Both the position numbers and the translations under genes were made by a program. A DNA stretch of 34,426 bases. It comes from Actinomycetes bacterium. GTDB taxonomy: Bacteria; Actinomycetota; Acidimicrobiia; Acidimicrobiales; JAKAVM01. Below the pieces are notes generated by a model that had not been told where the DNA came from, did not search any database, and worked only from the letters and a program-made list of their open reading frames with translations. Positions 1 to 10,941 of the stretch are shown one piece after another (the stretch's first letter is position 1; the number at the start of each line of letters is the position of its first letter). The stretch is from positions 1-34,426 of the forward strand of contig JAKAVM010000049.1 of assembly GCA_021827485.1 (NCBI GenBank). The letters run 5' to 3'.

Positions 1-1
1 G

Positions 2-1366
2 ATCGATGACGTACTTACTTCTATCCACATTGAAGAACACGAAGTGGATGCTCGCGATACCAAACTAGGTGCCGAGGAAATAACGAGAGATATCCCGAAC
101 CTTTCTGAAGATATTCTCGCGGATCTTGACGATCGGGGCATCATACGTGTTGGTGCTGAAGTGGGAGCCGGAGATGTTTTGGTTGGCAAAGTAACTCCCA
201 AGGGAGAGACAGAGCTAACTCCAGAAGAGCGACTGCTGCGAGCTATATTTGGAGAGAAAGCTCGAGAGGTTCGTGATACTTCACTTAAGGTACCTCACGG
301 TGAATCGGGCAAAGTGATCGACGTGAAGGTTTTCTCCAGAGACGACTCGCACGAGCTTCCTCCTGGGGTAAATGAGCTTGTACGTGTCTACGTTGCTCAG
401 AAAAGGAAAATCTCTGAAGGCGATAAATTAGCAGGCCGACATGGCAACAAGGGAGTTATCTCCAAGATTCTTCCCGTTGAGGACATGCCTCACTTGGCAG
501 ACGGCACTCCCGTGGACATTATTCTAAACCCACTTGGTGTGCCGAGCCGTATGAATGTTGGACAGGTACTTGAATCTCACCTAGGTTATGCTGCTCGCTG
601 GGGATGGATTGGCGATGGAGTTGATGCGAGGCAGGAAGGTGTTTATCGTAAAACGAGACCTAGGACGGAGCCGGAAGTTAGAATTGCAACTCCAGTTTTT
701 GACGGTGCCCACTGGGATGAGGAAGATAAATCAGGAGATAAGCCAACAATTAAGAGAATTTTTGAGACTCTGAAATCTGATTCTGCCCTAGACAAGAATG
801 TGAGGCAGATCCAAAACGATGGAAAGGTAACCCTTTACAATGGGAGAACTGGAGAGCCTTACGATCGTAATATCAGTGTCGGTTATGTATATATCCTCAA
901 ATTAGCTCACTTGGTTGACGATAAGATACACGCTCGGTCGACAGGGCCATATTCGATGATTACCCAACAGCCACTCGGGGGTAAGGCGCAGTTTGGCGGC
1001 CAACGCTTTGGCGAGATGGAAGTGTGGGCACTAGAAGCCTATGGTGCAGCATATGCCTTACAGGAGCTATTGACAATCAAATCCGATGACGTTCTGGGAA
1101 GGGTAAAAGTGTACGAGGCAATTGTCAAAGGAGACAACATCCCCGAGCCCGGTATACCTGAGAGTTTCAAGGTCTTGATCAAAGAGATGCAGGCCTTATG
1201 TTTGAACGTTGAGGTAATGTCCAAGTCTGGCGAAGAGATTGAAATGCGCGAACTCGACGAGGATGTTTATAGAACCGCTGAGGAGCTTGGTATTGATATA
1301 TCTCGTCCCGAGAGAGGTTCTGATGAAGAAGACGCACGTAGAATGAGTGAAAGGAGCTTCCGTTGA
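2..1366 (+). CDS. rpoB: RNA polymerase beta subunit, C-terminal part (5' truncated by window)
   Basis: This is the 3' portion of rpoB. The frame is open from base 2 ([20 protein letters not shown]), so the ORF-track start at 44 is only an internal GTG. The catalytic-core stretch [19 protein letters not shown] and the conserved C-terminal clamp region [19 protein letters not shown] are present. The protein ends with a short charged tail ([12 protein letters not shown]). The rifampicin-binding region lies upstream and outside the window. The stop TGA overlaps the TTG start of rpoC as TTGA, which fits translational coupling of the two large polymerase subunits. Confidence 0.98.
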   Translation: MDDVLTSIHIEEHEVDARDTKLGAEEITRDIPNLSEDILADLDDRGIIRVGAEVGAGDVLVGKVTPKGETELTPEERLLRAIFGEKAREVRDTSLKVPHGESGKVIDVKVFSRDDSHELPPGVNELVRVYVAQKRKISEGDKLAGRHGNKGVISKILPVEDMPHLADGTPVDIILNPLGVPSRMNVGQVLESHLGYAARWGWIGDGVDARQEGVYRKTRPRTEPEVRIATPVFDGAHWDEEDKSGDKPTIKRIFETLKSDSALDKNVRQIQNDGKVTLYNGRTGEPYDRNISVGYVYILKLAHLVDDKIHARSTGPYSMITQQPLGGKAQFGGQRFGEMEVWALEAYGAAYALQELLTIKSDDVLGRVKVYEAIVKGDNIPEPGIPESFKVLIKEMQALCLNVEVMSKSGEEIEMRELDEDVYRTAEELGIDISRPERGSDEEDARRMSERSFR

Positions 1367-4300
1367 TTGATGTAAATGACTTTGATCAGCTTCGTATAGG
1401 TTTGGCGACAGCCCATTCAATTAGGACGTGGTCTAATGGCGAGGTTAAGAAGCCAGAGACGATCAACTATCGCACATTGCGACCGGAAAAAGACGGACTT
1501 TTTTGCGAGAAGATTTTCGGACCCATGAAGGACTGGGAGTGCTATTGCGGAAAATATAAGAGGGTTCGTTTCAAGGGAATCATATGCGAGCGGTGCGGCG
1601 TTGAAGTAACGCGATCCAAAGTCCGAAGAGAGCGCATGGGCCATATTGAACTTGCGGCATCAGTTGTGCACATCTGGTATCTAAGAGGCACTCGAAGCTG
1701 GTTGGCGTATCTCTTGATGGGCACGCAGCCCCGAGAAGAGCTCAAGGCCAAGCAACTTGAGAAAGTGATCTACTTTGCGGCAAACCTTGTTACTTGGGTG
1801 GATGAGGAACGTCTGCATGAAGATTTGCCGAATTTAGAGGCTCAGATGCTCGAAGAGCTAGAAGAGATTGCCAAGCAGCGCGATCTCGATGTAGATCGTA
1901 AGTTCAAGATGCTGGAGAGCGAGATTGCTGAACTCGAGAAGGCGGGAGCAAAAGATACGGAAATCAAGGCCAAGCAACGTGCTTATGATAAAGAGATTTC
2001 GGCAATTCGCGATAGGGCTGAAGCTGAGATTGATCTAGCTCGCAAGGCTTTTGATGAGCTATCCGGACTCTTCCCACGCAAAATTATTGAAGATGAGCTT
2101 CTGTGGAGAGAACTCACCTTCCGCTATGAAGAGTACTTCAGTGGCGGGATGGGAGCTGAAGCCATCGCTTCACTAATCGAGAAGATTGATTTTGATGAAG
2201 AGGAAATTAAACTACGTGCAGCGATAGAACCGGGCGAAGGGGTAAGACCTTTGTCGGTTCAGCGCAAGCAGAAAGCAATTAAGCGACTCAAGATTGTATC
2301 TGCTTTCAATCGTCGTGATGAAAATGGACGCAGGGTAAATGATCCGAAAGCAATGATATTAGATGCAGTGCCAGTGATCCCACCTGATTTGCGCCCCATG
2401 GTCCAGCTCGATGGTGGACGATTCGCAACGTCTGACCTAAACGATCTGTATCGCCGAGTCATCAACAGGAACAATCGACTAAAGCGACTACTGGATCTGG
2501 GCGCTCCTGAGATCATTGTTAACAACGAGAAGAGAATGCTGCAAGAAGCTGTCGACGCGCTCTTTGATAATGGACGTCGTGGGCGGCCGGTTGCGGGTCC
2601 GGGCAATCGTCCACTCAAGTCTCTTGCCGACATGCTCAAAGGCAAGCAAGGTCGTTTTCGTCAAAACCTACTCGGAAAGCGTGTTGACTACTCGGGACGA
2701 TCGGTAATTGTCGTAGGGCCTAATCTCAAACTGCATCAATGCGGCTTACCCAAGCTGATGGCTTTAGAGCTATTCAAGCCTTTTGTGATGAAGAAATTGG
2801 TCGACCAAGAACTCGCTCAAAATATCAAGTCGGCAAAGCGCATGGTTGAGCGACGGAGGCCCCAGGTTTGGGATGTTTTAGAAGACGTGATTCACGAGCA
2901 TCCAGTTTTGTTGAATCGCGCCCCGACGTTGCACAGGTTGGGAATCCAAGCGTTCGAACCAGTCTTAGTTGAAGGTAAGGCAATTCAAATCCACCCACTG
3001 GTCTGCACAGCTTTCAATGCTGACTTTGATGGTGATCAGATGGCAGTGCATCTTCCGCTGTCAGCTGAGGCCCAAGCAGAGGCAAGAGTTCTCATGCTTT
3101 CAGCAAATAATGTACTCTCGCCCGCAACAGGTAGGCCGATTACGGTACCGACTCACGACATGGTCTTCGGCGCGTATTATCTGACTATTGTCAAAGACAA
3201 TGCCCGAGGTGAAGGCAGGTTATTTAGACATCTTCATGAGATAGAAAGAGCTTATGAAGCTGGCGAGTTGGATCTTCAAGCAAAGATTAAAGTACGTGTC
3301 ACGGATGGGATCACGCCAGCCTGGGAACAAGGCCGTCAAGAGATAGCGACTTCCGTTGCGGTGGATATCCCAGAGGGAACTCTCGGTAATATTGCGAGGG
3401 AAGAACTTGTGATGCCTGAGCATGGTGATTCCATTGACGTAGAAACAACCGCCGGTCGGGTTATCTTCAATACAGCACTGCCTCAGGGATTTAGGTTTGT
3501 AAATGAAATAGTTGGCCGACGTAACACTCCTATCGGAACCATCGTCGAAGAGATTGTCTCGCAATTTCCTAAGATCGTCGTAGCTCAAAGTTTGGATCGA
3601 ATCAAGGAGCTTGGCTTTAGATATGCGACCCAGTCAGGATTGACGATTTCTATTGACGATGTGAAGATTCCAGAGTCCAAGGCGGAAATTCTTGATCGCT
3701 ATGAGCAGGAAGCTGAGAAGGCAGAGGTTCAGTTCAAACGTGGAGTCATAACTGATGATGAACGACGACAAAAAGAAGTTGAAGTATGGACGTCTGCCAA
3801 CTCTGAAGTGGGTAAGGCCATGGAATCAGCATTGTCTGCTATAGAATTCAACCCACTTGACATGATGGTTGACTCGGGAGCACGAGGTAACTCGCAGCAG
3901 ATCCGCCAGATTGCAGGTATGAAGGGTTTGGTATCTAACCCTCGGGGTGAGATGATTCCCCGTCCTATCAAATCCTCTTTCCGTGAAGGTCTATCAGTTC
4001 TCGAATACTTCATCTCAACACACGGTGCCAGAAAGGGTCTAGCTGATACGGCACTTCGAACAGCTGACTCGGGATACCTAACCAGAAGGCTGGTTGACGT
4101 AGCGCAAGAATTGATCGTTCGTGAGGATGACTGCGAGACCACCAGGGGAATTTGGATTGATGATATCAAACCTGATGAAGCAAGCCATCGAAGCTACCTT
4201 GAGACTCGAATATACGGACGGATTCTTGCTGAGCCGGTTGAGCTTTCCGATGGGACGATATTTGAAGCCGGTACAGTCATTACAGATAGAGAACTCGCTG

Positions 4301-5637
4301 CAATGCGTGATGATCCAAGCGTCGAGAAAATTCGGGCAAGATCTGTATTGACCTGTGACGCTCGTTTTGGCGTTTGTAAGACTTGCTATGGACAGTCCCT
4401 CGCAACTGGAAAACTAATCGAGCTTGGTGAAGCTGTTGGAGTAATTGCAGCTCAGTCAATTGGTGAGCCGGGAACTCAGCTAACTATGCGTACCTTCCAC
4501 ACCGGAGGTGTTGCAGGTGAGGATATCACTCACGGTTTACCTAGAGTCGTAGAGCTTTTTGAGGCCAGAACGCCTAAAGGTGCTGCAATCCTAGTTCGTA
4601 AATCTGGAGTGGCTAGAGTGGTGCAAGCCGATGACGGTAGTCGTGAGGTGACAGTAGTCTCCGATGATGGAAGCGAAGAAGTATATTCCGTTGGACCACG
4701 TGCCCATATGGAAGTGAAAGATGGGCAGGAAATATCTGCTGGCGATTCTATCGTAGACGGTCCCAAGGACCCCAAGGAACTTGTTGACATCAAGGGTATT
4801 CGAGATACACAGCAGTACTTAGTCGAAGAAGTGCAGAAAGTTTACCGTGACCAAGGTGTATCTATACACGATAAGCATATCGAACTAATCGTTCGACAGA
4901 TGTTGCGTAGGGTTGCCGTTGTGGAACCCGGTGATTCGCTTTTCTTACCGGGAGAAAGAGTTGACTCTTATACCTATCAAGAGATCAATCGCGAGCTTGC
5001 CAAAGAGGGGAAGAAACCGGCTGAAGGTCGTCCGGAGTTGATGGGGATTACCAAGGCATCGTTGGCAACAGATTCTTGGCTTTCGGCTGCATCTTTCCAG
5101 GAAACAACCAGGGTACTGACCGAAGCGGCGATCGAGGGCAAATCTGATGGTTTGTTGGGCCTCAAGGAAAACATCATAATTGGAAAGCTGATTCCTGCTG
5201 GCTCTGGGATGGAGCGGTATCGTTCAATAGGAATGGATGCTCCGGAAGCAGAGAAGATGACCTTCTGGTCCTCATCTGATGCTGAAAGTGATGATTTGGC
5301 TGCATGGCTCAGAGATTCTGGCGGAACTAGTCAAGCAACACGTTCGATGGCCGAGATGATGAGCGACTCGTTCGGAAGTGCGCTTACCAGAGCCAAGGAG
5401 ACGGTTCTGGAAGCCGAGCAGGGCAGATCACAAGCAATGAGTTGGGATGAAGCGCAAGTTGTAGCCGACAATTGGAGCAGTCCTTCTTCAGACGAAGATG
5501 CTTGGCTGCAAGAGGAAGTTTTTGAAGGCGGGTTCGATCCTTCCCAGGCCGACGGATTCTTTGTAGAGGAGCTGAGCGAGGAGAGTTCTTCTCTTGGTGA
5601 CGAGCCTGAGATTTTTGGTGCTGGCGGACTAAACTAG
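1363..5637 (+). CDS. rpoC: RNA polymerase beta' subunit
   Basis: This is the catalytic beta' subunit of RNA polymerase, 1424 aa. The N-terminal zinc-binding cysteines are C60, C62, C75 and C78. A charged coiled insertion covers roughly residues 140-240, and the Mg-binding NADFDGD motif is at 552-558. The second zinc cluster is [13 protein letters not shown], and the trigger-loop region is [19 protein letters not shown]. The conserved core ends near [13 protein letters not shown] (about 1276-1288). It is followed by an acidic, Ser- and Trp-containing tail of about 135 residues, longer than the tails I know from other actinobacteria. The TTG start overlaps the rpoB stop, with AAAGGAG about 9 bases upstream. 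The propeller gene downstream begins after only 12 bases. Confidence 0.98.
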   Translation: MIDVNDFDQLRIGLATAHSIRTWSNGEVKKPETINYRTLRPEKDGLFCEKIFGPMKDWECYCGKYKRVRFKGIICERCGVEVTRSKVRRERMGHIELAASVVHIWYLRGTRSWLAYLLMGTQPREELKAKQLEKVIYFAANLVTWVDEERLHEDLPNLEAQMLEELEEIAKQRDLDVDRKFKMLESEIAELEKAGAKDTEIKAKQRAYDKEISAIRDRAEAEIDLARKAFDELSGLFPRKIIEDELLWRELTFRYEEYFSGGMGAEAIASLIEKIDFDEEEIKLRAAIEPGEGVRPLSVQRKQKAIKRLKIVSAFNRRDENGRRVNDPKAMILDAVPVIPPDLRPMVQLDGGRFATSDLNDLYRRVINRNNRLKRLLDLGAPEIIVNNEKRMLQEAVDALFDNGRRGRPVAGPGNRPLKSLADMLKGKQGRFRQNLLGKRVDYSGRSVIVVGPNLKLHQCGLPKLMALELFKPFVMKKLVDQELAQNIKSAKRMVERRRPQVWDVLEDVIHEHPVLLNRAPTLHRLGIQAFEPVLVEGKAIQIHPLVCTAFNADFDGDQMAVHLPLSAEAQAEARVLMLSANNVLSPATGRPITVPTHDMVFGAYYLTIVKDNARGEGRLFRHLHEIERAYEAGELDLQAKIKVRVTDGITPAWEQGRQEIATSVAVDIPEGTLGNIAREELVMPEHGDSIDVETTAGRVIFNTALPQGFRFVNEIVGRRNTPIGTIVEEIVSQFPKIVVAQSLDRIKELGFRYATQSGLTISIDDVKIPESKAEILDRYEQEAEKAEVQFKRGVITDDERRQKEVEVWTSANSEVGKAMESALSAIEFNPLDMMVDSGARGNSQQIRQIAGMKGLVSNPRGEMIPRPIKSSFREGLSVLEYFISTHGARKGLADTALRTADSGYLTRRLVDVAQELIVREDDCETTRGIWIDDIKPDEASHRSYLETRIYGRILAEPVELSDGTIFEAGTVITDRELAAMRDDPSVEKIRARSVLTCDARFGVCKTCYGQSLATGKLIELGEAVGVIAAQSIGEPGTQLTMRTFHTGGVAGEDITHGLPRVVELFEARTPKGAAILVRKSGVARVVQADDGSREVTVVSDDGSEEVYSVGPRAHMEVKDGQEISAGDSIVDGPKDPKELVDIKGIRDTQQYLVEEVQKVYRDQGVSIHDKHIELIVRQMLRRVAVVEPGDSLFLPGERVDSYTYQEINRELAKEGKKPAEGRPELMGITKASLATDSWLSAASFQETTRVLTEAAIEGKSDGLLGLKENIIIGKLIPAGSGMERYRSIGMDAPEAEKMTFWSSSDAESDDLAAWLRDSGGTSQATRSMAEMMSDSFGSALTRAKETVLEAEQGRSQAMSWDEAQVVADNWSSPSSDEDAWLQEEVFEGGFDPSQADGFFVEELSEESSSLGDEPEIFGAGGLN

Positions 5638-5649
5638 GAAAATCTGCTT

Positions 5650-7599
5650 TTGGCGAAACCATGGTTTAGAATAAGTTGCTACTTCACTGGCGTGTTACTA
5701 GTAGCCCAACTAGCGGTGGCTGCGCTTGGAGTAAGTGAGAGCTACGCGCTTGGTTCCTATGTGAATGCTCGAGGTTCCTCGCAACTTCTCCACGTCAAGG
5801 CCGGGGACTCTTCACCATTGACAAGTTCGAGTAACGATCCCTTGACCTGGTCGGCACCGTTGACAATAGACAATCAGCCCTCCAGTGCAAGGACAAGAAA
5901 TATCAATTCTATATCGTGTCCAACAATAGACCTTTGTGTAGCAGCTGATTCAAATGGACAGATACTCTACTCTACGACCCCATCTGTTGACGGTGCTTCA
6001 AGTTGGACTATTGTGAAAGTTGACTCAGGCAATTACATTTACGCTGTTACCTGTCCCTCTGCAACACTGTGTATCGCATCTGACGCAAATGGTAATTTCA
6101 TTACTTCAACTAATCCAACCGGTGGTGCGAGTGCATGGACAGTCGATAAAGTCGACGGAGGAAACGCAATATTTGATGTCTCCTGCCCTAGTTCAAACTT
6201 ATGTTTTGCAGCCGATATTGGTGGAAATGTCTTGTGGTCGTCTAATCCGGGAGCTTCATCACCATCATGGACAGTTATAAGCTTGGACCCAGCTAATGGA
6301 CTCTTTTCTATCGACTGCCCAAGTACTATTGTTTGTGTCGCTACTGATCCCAATGGAAACCTGTGGGTTTCAACCCAACCAACCGGCTCGTCTTCTTCTT
6401 GGTCTGAAAAAGATATAGATCAAACAAACTTTATTGTCGGCCTAGCGTGCCCGTCGACTGGACTATGTATTGCAGGTGATAGTTCGGGAAACTTGTTGAT
6501 TTCTGCCACGCAATATGTTCCGCTTTCAAGCTGGACAGTAATCTCAATCCCCGGAGCAGGATTTATAGCTTCGATCAGCTGTCCAAGTATTTCGCTATGT
6601 ATTGCTACTGACAGCAAAGGAAATGTCATTTATTCAACTGATCCGGCCGGTGGTCAGGCTAGTTGGCAGGTCGCAAGCGCCGACCCAGGAGAATCTATTT
6701 ATTCAATATCGTGTCCAAATACAAGTATCTGCTTGGCCGGTGATGGAAACAATTCGATTGTTATAGGTACTTCTACCTCTTCACAATCGCCGCCAGGTCA
6801 AAGCGGAACAAATGAGGGATATTGGATGCTTTCTCAAGCAGGTCAAGTTTACAATTTTGGAACTGCAAAAAACTACGGATATCCTACATATGGCCCCGGC
6901 CAGGCACAGGCAGGCGCAATTGCTGGAATCCCGGGCGGTGGAGGGTATTGGGTTGTATCGACCCAAGGCCAAGTAAGCGCGTATGGGTCTGCTCCTAGCT
7001 TGACTCCAAGTTCAAGCCCAACTACTAACGTTGTTACAATTGCTTCGACTCATGACGGGAAGGGCTACTGGCTTGCAACTGGCGGGGGTCAGATTCTCAC
7101 CGCTGGAGACGCTGTCAACTACGGTTCACCGTCTCAATCAGGAATTTCTCTCAACAAACCTATTGTGAATATGGTTCCAACTTCTGATGGTAAAGGATAC
7201 TGGTTACTTGCAGGCGATGGAGGAGTGTTTGCCTATGGGGATGCGGTGTTCTATGGGTCAATGGGAGCGACTGGGCTAATATATCCCGCAATTGCGATGT
7301 TCCCGACGCAAGACTCTAAAGGATATTGGTTCGCAGGGACAGATGGAAATGTCTACACCTTTGGAGACGCTGTTTTTTACGGCTCTTCCAAGCAGATTTT
7401 GCCGTCGCAGCCCCCCGGAGGTGCGAATTCCTTCGTGCCGAATAAACCCATCAATGGAATAGTGGCTACAAGCGATTCGCAGGGCTATTGGCTGGTAGCT
7501 CAAGACGGAGGCGTATTTGCCTTTGGGGATGCTGGATTTGTGGGTTCCCTTGGTGGCAACCCGCCAAATTCTCCAATTGTAGGTTTTGCTCCGGATTAG
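5650..7599 (+). CDS. Secreted beta-propeller-like repeat protein A
   Basis: Function unknown. The 649-aa product starts at a TTG with a weak AGGA upstream. Residues 8-35 look like a signal peptide (hydrophobic VLLVAQLAVAALGV, then SYALG). From about residue 85 to 380 there are seven repeats of the type SISCPSxxLCIAxDxxGNVxxST, each with two cysteines spaced C-x5-C and a Trp strand between repeats. Seven copies would suit one seven-bladed propeller with a disulfide per blade (inference). After a Ser/Gln/Gly linker, six repeats of the type GYWLxxxDGGVFxFGDAxFYGS fill residues 390-640. This repeat is common in secreted actinobacterial proteins. The gene begins 12 bases after rpoC, so it is probably co-transcribed with it. 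A likely paralogue lies at 26166-28850. Confidence 0.85.
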   Translation: MAKPWFRISCYFTGVLLVAQLAVAALGVSESYALGSYVNARGSSQLLHVKAGDSSPLTSSSNDPLTWSAPLTIDNQPSSARTRNINSISCPTIDLCVAADSNGQILYSTTPSVDGASSWTIVKVDSGNYIYAVTCPSATLCIASDANGNFITSTNPTGGASAWTVDKVDGGNAIFDVSCPSSNLCFAADIGGNVLWSSNPGASSPSWTVISLDPANGLFSIDCPSTIVCVATDPNGNLWVSTQPTGSSSSWSEKDIDQTNFIVGLACPSTGLCIAGDSSGNLLISATQYVPLSSWTVISIPGAGFIASISCPSISLCIATDSKGNVIYSTDPAGGQASWQVASADPGESIYSISCPNTSICLAGDGNNSIVIGTSTSSQSPPGQSGTNEGYWMLSQAGQVYNFGTAKNYGYPTYGPGQAQAGAIAGIPGGGGYWVVSTQGQVSAYGSAPSLTPSSSPTTNVVTIASTHDGKGYWLATGGGQILTAGDAVNYGSPSQSGISLNKPIVNMVPTSDGKGYWLLAGDGGVFAYGDAVFYGSMGATGLIYPAIAMFPTQDSKGYWFAGTDGNVYTFGDAVFYGSSKQILPSQPPGGANSFVPNKPINGIVATSDSQGYWLVAQDGGVFAFGDAGFVGSLGGNPPNSPIVGFAPD

Positions 7600-7656
7600 C
7601 AAATCTGGCCCAAGTCAGGAATGTGGACCTTTAGAATCAGCAAATCTGGCCCAAGT
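7598..7656 (+). repeat. Imperfect direct repeat, 41-bp period
   Basis: The 18-mer AGCAAATCTGGCCCAAGT occurs at 7598-7615 and again, identically, at 7639-7656. The intervening sequence is partly conserved after each copy (TGG.CCTTTTAGAA-like). The first copy starts on the stop codon of protein A. It looks like a local tandem duplication at the 3' end of the gene. Confidence 0.8.
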
Positions 7657-7919
7657 TATTGATATGGCCTTTTAGAACATGCATTTGCCCTGAGCCCACG
7701 AAATAACGTAACATTTTCCGACGCCGGAAATTCCGGTCTCTGCCCTGGCGGGCAGGGACACTCTGTTAGTTGAAGTTGGAACCCACGAAGACTTAGATGT
7801 CAGTTGCTCGCTGCGAGTAAATATCTCTGCGACGGGTTGTCGTGACTGACAAGCGAAGAGTTTGGGAGAGATGGATCTAGAGTATAGACGTTTTTAGAAA
7901 GGTTTTTGAAAGATATAAA
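7600..7919. other. Intergenic region between protein A and rpsL
   Basis: This 320-bp gap has no convincing ORF. It contains the 41-bp-period repeat, a cluster of adjoining or competing inverted repeats (7715-7759), a small CTCGC-T-GCGAG dyad (7807-7817), and a purine-rich stretch leading to rpsL. A promoter for the str genes is expected here, but no clean -35/-10 pair was found. TATAGA at 7883-7888 is a possible -10 with no good partner. Confidence 0.6.
7715..7759 (+). promoter_or_regulatory. Cluster of inverted repeats upstream of rpsL (possible terminator or attenuator)
   Basis: Three stems can be drawn. TTTCCG/CGGAAA (7715-7730, loop ACGC) competes with CCGGAA/TTCCGG (7724-7736) for the same bases. 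The third is a strong 10-bp stem, GTCTCTGCCC/GGGCAGGGAC, with loop TGGC (7736-7759), containing one G-T pair. No T-run follows the last stem, so it is not a standard intrinsic terminator. It may end the rpoBC-protein A transcript or regulate the str genes; both roles are inference. Confidence 0.45.
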
Positions 7920-8294
7920 GTGCCCACAATTTCTCAACTAGTGCGCAAAGGTCGCACCGACAAGCGGACTAAGTCCAAGACTCCCGCATTGAAGTCCTCG
8001 CCACAACGACGAGGAGTGTGCACTCGCGTTTACACAACTACGCCCAAGAAGCCTAACTCTGCGCTGCGTAAGATAGCCAGGGTCAGACTTTCCTCAGGGG
8101 CCGAAGTGACTGCATATATTCCGGGGGTGGGACACAATCTTCAAGAGCACTCAATAGTTTTAGTCCGAGGTGGAAGGGTGAAAGATGTTCCGGGGGTACG
8201 TTACAAGATAGTACGAGGAGCGCTTGATACAGCTGGCGTTGGCAATAGAAAGCAAGCGCGCAGCCGTTATGGGGCCAAGAAGGAAGGCTCTTAG
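7920..8294 (+). CDS. rpsL: 30S ribosomal protein S12 (uS12)
   Basis: S12 sits at the decoding centre of the 30S subunit. The 124-aa product matches the usual length and carries [12 protein letters not shown] and [12 protein letters not shown]. The lysines associated with streptomycin resistance when mutated are the wild-type K43 and K88. The start is GTG at 7920, with AGAAAGG upstream. It is the first gene of the str group after a 320-bp gap, so it probably has its own promoter. rpsG follows after 6 bases. Confidence 0.98.
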   Translation: MPTISQLVRKGRTDKRTKSKTPALKSSPQRRGVCTRVYTTTPKKPNSALRKIARVRLSSGAEVTAYIPGVGHNLQEHSIVLVRGGRVKDVPGVRYKIVRGALDTAGVGNRKQARSRYGAKKEGS

Positions 8295-8300
8295 TAAGAT

Positions 8301-8771
8301 ATGCCTAGGAAAGGACCACCTGCTCGACGCGAACTGATTCCTGATCCAGTTTACAACTCAGTTCAAGTCACTCAACTGACCAACCGAGTTCTCTCGCGTG
8401 GCAAGAGAACTCTTGCCGAGCGAATTGTCTACGGAGCGATGGATATTATCCGCTCAAAGACAGAAGAAGATCCGTTGGCTGTCCTGAGGCGGGCAATTGA
8501 AAATACTCGTCCAGCTCTTGAGATAAGAAGTCGCAGGGTCGGTGGAGCAACCTATCAGGTTCCAATGGATGTGCGTCCAAAACGAGCTTCCACACTTTCA
8601 ATCCGATGGCTGGTAACACATTCCAAGCAACGCAAAGAAAAGACTATGGCCGAAAGACTAGCCAACGAAGTTCTGGATGCATCTAACGGTGTTGGTTCGG
8701 CAGTCAAGCGCAAAGAAGATATGCACAAGATGGCAGAATCCAATAGAGCTTTTGCCCATTATCGTTGGTAG
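8301..8771 (+). CDS. rpsG: 30S ribosomal protein S7 (uS7)
   Basis: S7 nucleates assembly of the 3' domain of 16S rRNA and lines the E site. The 156-aa length is standard. It begins [20 protein letters not shown] and includes the conserved [15 protein letters not shown] loop and the C-terminal AHYRW. ATG start at 8301. It lies between rpsL and fusA in the classic str order. In E. coli, S7 is the translational repressor of the str operon; no evidence for that is visible here. Confidence 0.98.
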   Translation: MPRKGPPARRELIPDPVYNSVQVTQLTNRVLSRGKRTLAERIVYGAMDIIRSKTEEDPLAVLRRAIENTRPALEIRSRRVGGATYQVPMDVRPKRASTLSIRWLVTHSKQRKEKTMAERLANEVLDASNGVGSAVKRKEDMHKMAESNRAFAHYRW

Positions 8772-8799
8772 TTTAGAAGTTTTTGTTTAGGAATAATCG

Positions 8800-10905
8800 A
8801 TGGGAGATATGAGCGCGCTTAGGGAATTTCCACTTGCCAAGACCCGAAACATTGGGATCATGGCCCATATCGACGCGGGAAAAACCACGACCACTGAGCG
8901 GATCCTGTTCTACACAGGCCGCAATTACAAGATCGGCGAAGTGCATGAGGGTGCCGCCACAATGGACTGGATGGCCCAAGAACAAGAGCGCGGAATAACG
9001 ATTACTTCCGCCGCGACAACTTGCAAGTGGCGCGACACCTGGATCAATATTATTGATACTCCGGGACACGTTGATTTTACCGTTGAGGTTGAGAGATCGC
9101 TTCGAGTCCTGGATGGAGCAGTTGCTGTATTCGATGCCGTTGCAGGGGTTGAGCCACAAACCGAGACCGTTTGGCGCCAAGCTAATAAGTATGCGGTTCC
9201 TCGCATTTGCTTTGTCAACAAGATGGATAGGGTTGGGGCCAACTTTGAACGTACTGTCGAGATGATTCGTGATCGTCTTCAAGGTAATGTAGCAATAATT
9301 CAGCTTCCGATTGGCTCAGAAGGCGACTTTCGAGGAGTTGTAGATCTCGTTGAGATGAAAGCTATCGTATGGTCAGACGATGAATCGAAAGGTTCGCAGT
9401 TCGATACCCTAGACATTCCCGGTGATCTTCAAGCACAAGCTGACGAGGCGCGTCACCAACTTATTGATGTCATTTCTAACTATGACGATAACGTGATGGA
9501 AAAGTATATATCGGAAGAAGAGATTACTGCTGATGATATTAGGAAGGCTTTGCGCAAAGCTACAATAGCGTCACAAATAGTACCGATTCTGTGTGGATCT
9601 GCTTTCAAGAATAAAGGTGTACAGCCACTCTTGGACTCTGTGAGTGATTTTCTTCCATCTCCTCTGGATATTCCTGCAACCAAGGGAACTAATCCTAAGA
9701 ATTCCGAGGAAGTGGTCGAGCGCCCCGCACAAGATGATGCTCCTTTTTCAGCACTTGCTTTCAAGATCATGACAGATCCTTACGTTGGCAAACTCACTTA
9801 TCTGCGTGTTTATTCAGGTTCTTTGGACAAAGGTGCAACTGTGCTCAATACAACCAAGGACAAGAAAGAACGTATTGGACGTGTCCTACAGATGCATGCC
9901 AACCACCGAGAAGATAGGGACGCAGTTTTTACGGGAGATATCATTGCCTGCGTTGGCCTCAAGTCGACTACAACTGGGGATACTCTTAGTGATCCAAGCC
10001 ATCCTATATTACTGGAGTCACTAACTTTCCCAGAGCCAGTTATCCACGTGGCAGTCGAGCCCAAAACCAAGGCAGATCAAGACAAGATGTCGAGAGCACT
10101 TTATGCTCTGTCAGAAGAAGATCCGACATTTCAGGTCCACTCTGACGAAGAGACCGGCCAAACTGTTATTTCAGGAATGGGAGAACTCCATCTTGAAGTT
10201 CTGGTGGACCGCATGCTTAGAGAGTTCTCCGTTGATGCAAACGTCGGCAAGCCTCAGGTAGCTTATCGTGAGACAATAAGATCAAATGCTCATAAAGTCG
10301 AAGGACGATATATTCGCCAAACAGGTGGACGTGGACAGTATGGACACGTATATCTTGACATTGAGCCGACTGGCCCTGGTGGAGGATATGAGTTCATCGA
10401 CAAGATCACAGGTGGTGTGATTCCCAAGGAATATATCTCCTCGGTCGATGCAGGAATTCAGGAAGCGCTTACATCTGGGGTACTAGCGGGGTATCCAACG
10501 GTAGATGTAAGGGTATCCCTAATTGATGGCTCCTACCATGACGTTGACTCTTCGGAAATGGCTTTCAAGATTGCTGGTTCAATGGCGGTCAAGGATGCCT
10601 GTAAGAAGGCCTCGCCTGTACTACTAGAGCCCATCATGGCAGTCGAGGTTGTTACCCCTGAAGACTACATGGGAGATGTTGTGGGTGACTTAAACAAGCG
10701 TCGAGGCAGGATAGAAGGGATGGAGCAACGTGGTTCCGACCAGGTAATTACCTCCCAAGTACCGCTGTCCGAAATGTTCGGCTACGCTACTGACCTGAGG
10801 TCGCGTACGCAAGGCCGAGCTACATATACAATGCAGTTCCATTCATATAATGAAGTTCCCGATTCGATCTCCAAGGAGATAGTCGCTCGGGTTCGGGGCG
10901 AATAA
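8800..10905 (+). CDS. fusA: Elongation factor G
   Basis: EF-G is the translocase GTPase of elongation and also acts in ribosome recycling. At 701 aa it is full length. The G1 motif [12 protein letters not shown] is near residue 22, followed by RGITITSA (G2), DTPGH (G3) and NKMD (G4). Domain IV carries [18 protein letters not shown] at 8800 follows AGGAAT. An in-frame ATG at 8809 preceded directly by GGGAG is an alternative start that would remove three residues. The gene sits 28 bases after rpsG and 36 bases before tuf. Confidence 0.98.
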   Translation: MGDMSALREFPLAKTRNIGIMAHIDAGKTTTTERILFYTGRNYKIGEVHEGAATMDWMAQEQERGITITSAATTCKWRDTWINIIDTPGHVDFTVEVERSLRVLDGAVAVFDAVAGVEPQTETVWRQANKYAVPRICFVNKMDRVGANFERTVEMIRDRLQGNVAIIQLPIGSEGDFRGVVDLVEMKAIVWSDDESKGSQFDTLDIPGDLQAQADEARHQLIDVISNYDDNVMEKYISEEEITADDIRKALRKATIASQIVPILCGSAFKNKGVQPLLDSVSDFLPSPLDIPATKGTNPKNSEEVVERPAQDDAPFSALAFKIMTDPYVGKLTYLRVYSGSLDKGATVLNTTKDKKERIGRVLQMHANHREDRDAVFTGDIIACVGLKSTTTGDTLSDPSHPILLESLTFPEPVIHVAVEPKTKADQDKMSRALYALSEEDPTFQVHSDEETGQTVISGMGELHLEVLVDRMLREFSVDANVGKPQVAYRETIRSNAHKVEGRYIRQTGGRGQYGHVYLDIEPTGPGGGYEFIDKITGGVIPKEYISSVDAGIQEALTSGVLAGYPTVDVRVSLIDGSYHDVDSSEMAFKIAGSMAVKDACKKASPVLLEPIMAVEVVTPEDYMGDVVGDLNKRRGRIEGMEQRGSDQVITSQVPLSEMFGYATDLRSRTQGRATYTMQFHSYNEVPDSISKEIVARVRGE

Positions 10906-10941
10906 AAGCGAAAAAACAATAGAAACGGAGTAATTGAACAA

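Noticed and set aside
2259-2645. 128-aa - strand ORF inside rpoC
   Set aside because: Mirror frame of rpoC codons; Ser/Arg-rich composition is typical of antisense shadows.
3729-4169. 146-aa - strand ORF inside rpoC
   Set aside because: It is antisense to a highly conserved coding region, shows no family signature and has no supporting context.
7600-7919. Insertion sequence or attachment site next to protein A
   Set aside because: No transposase, integrase or terminal inverted repeats; only a short direct repeat and hairpins.
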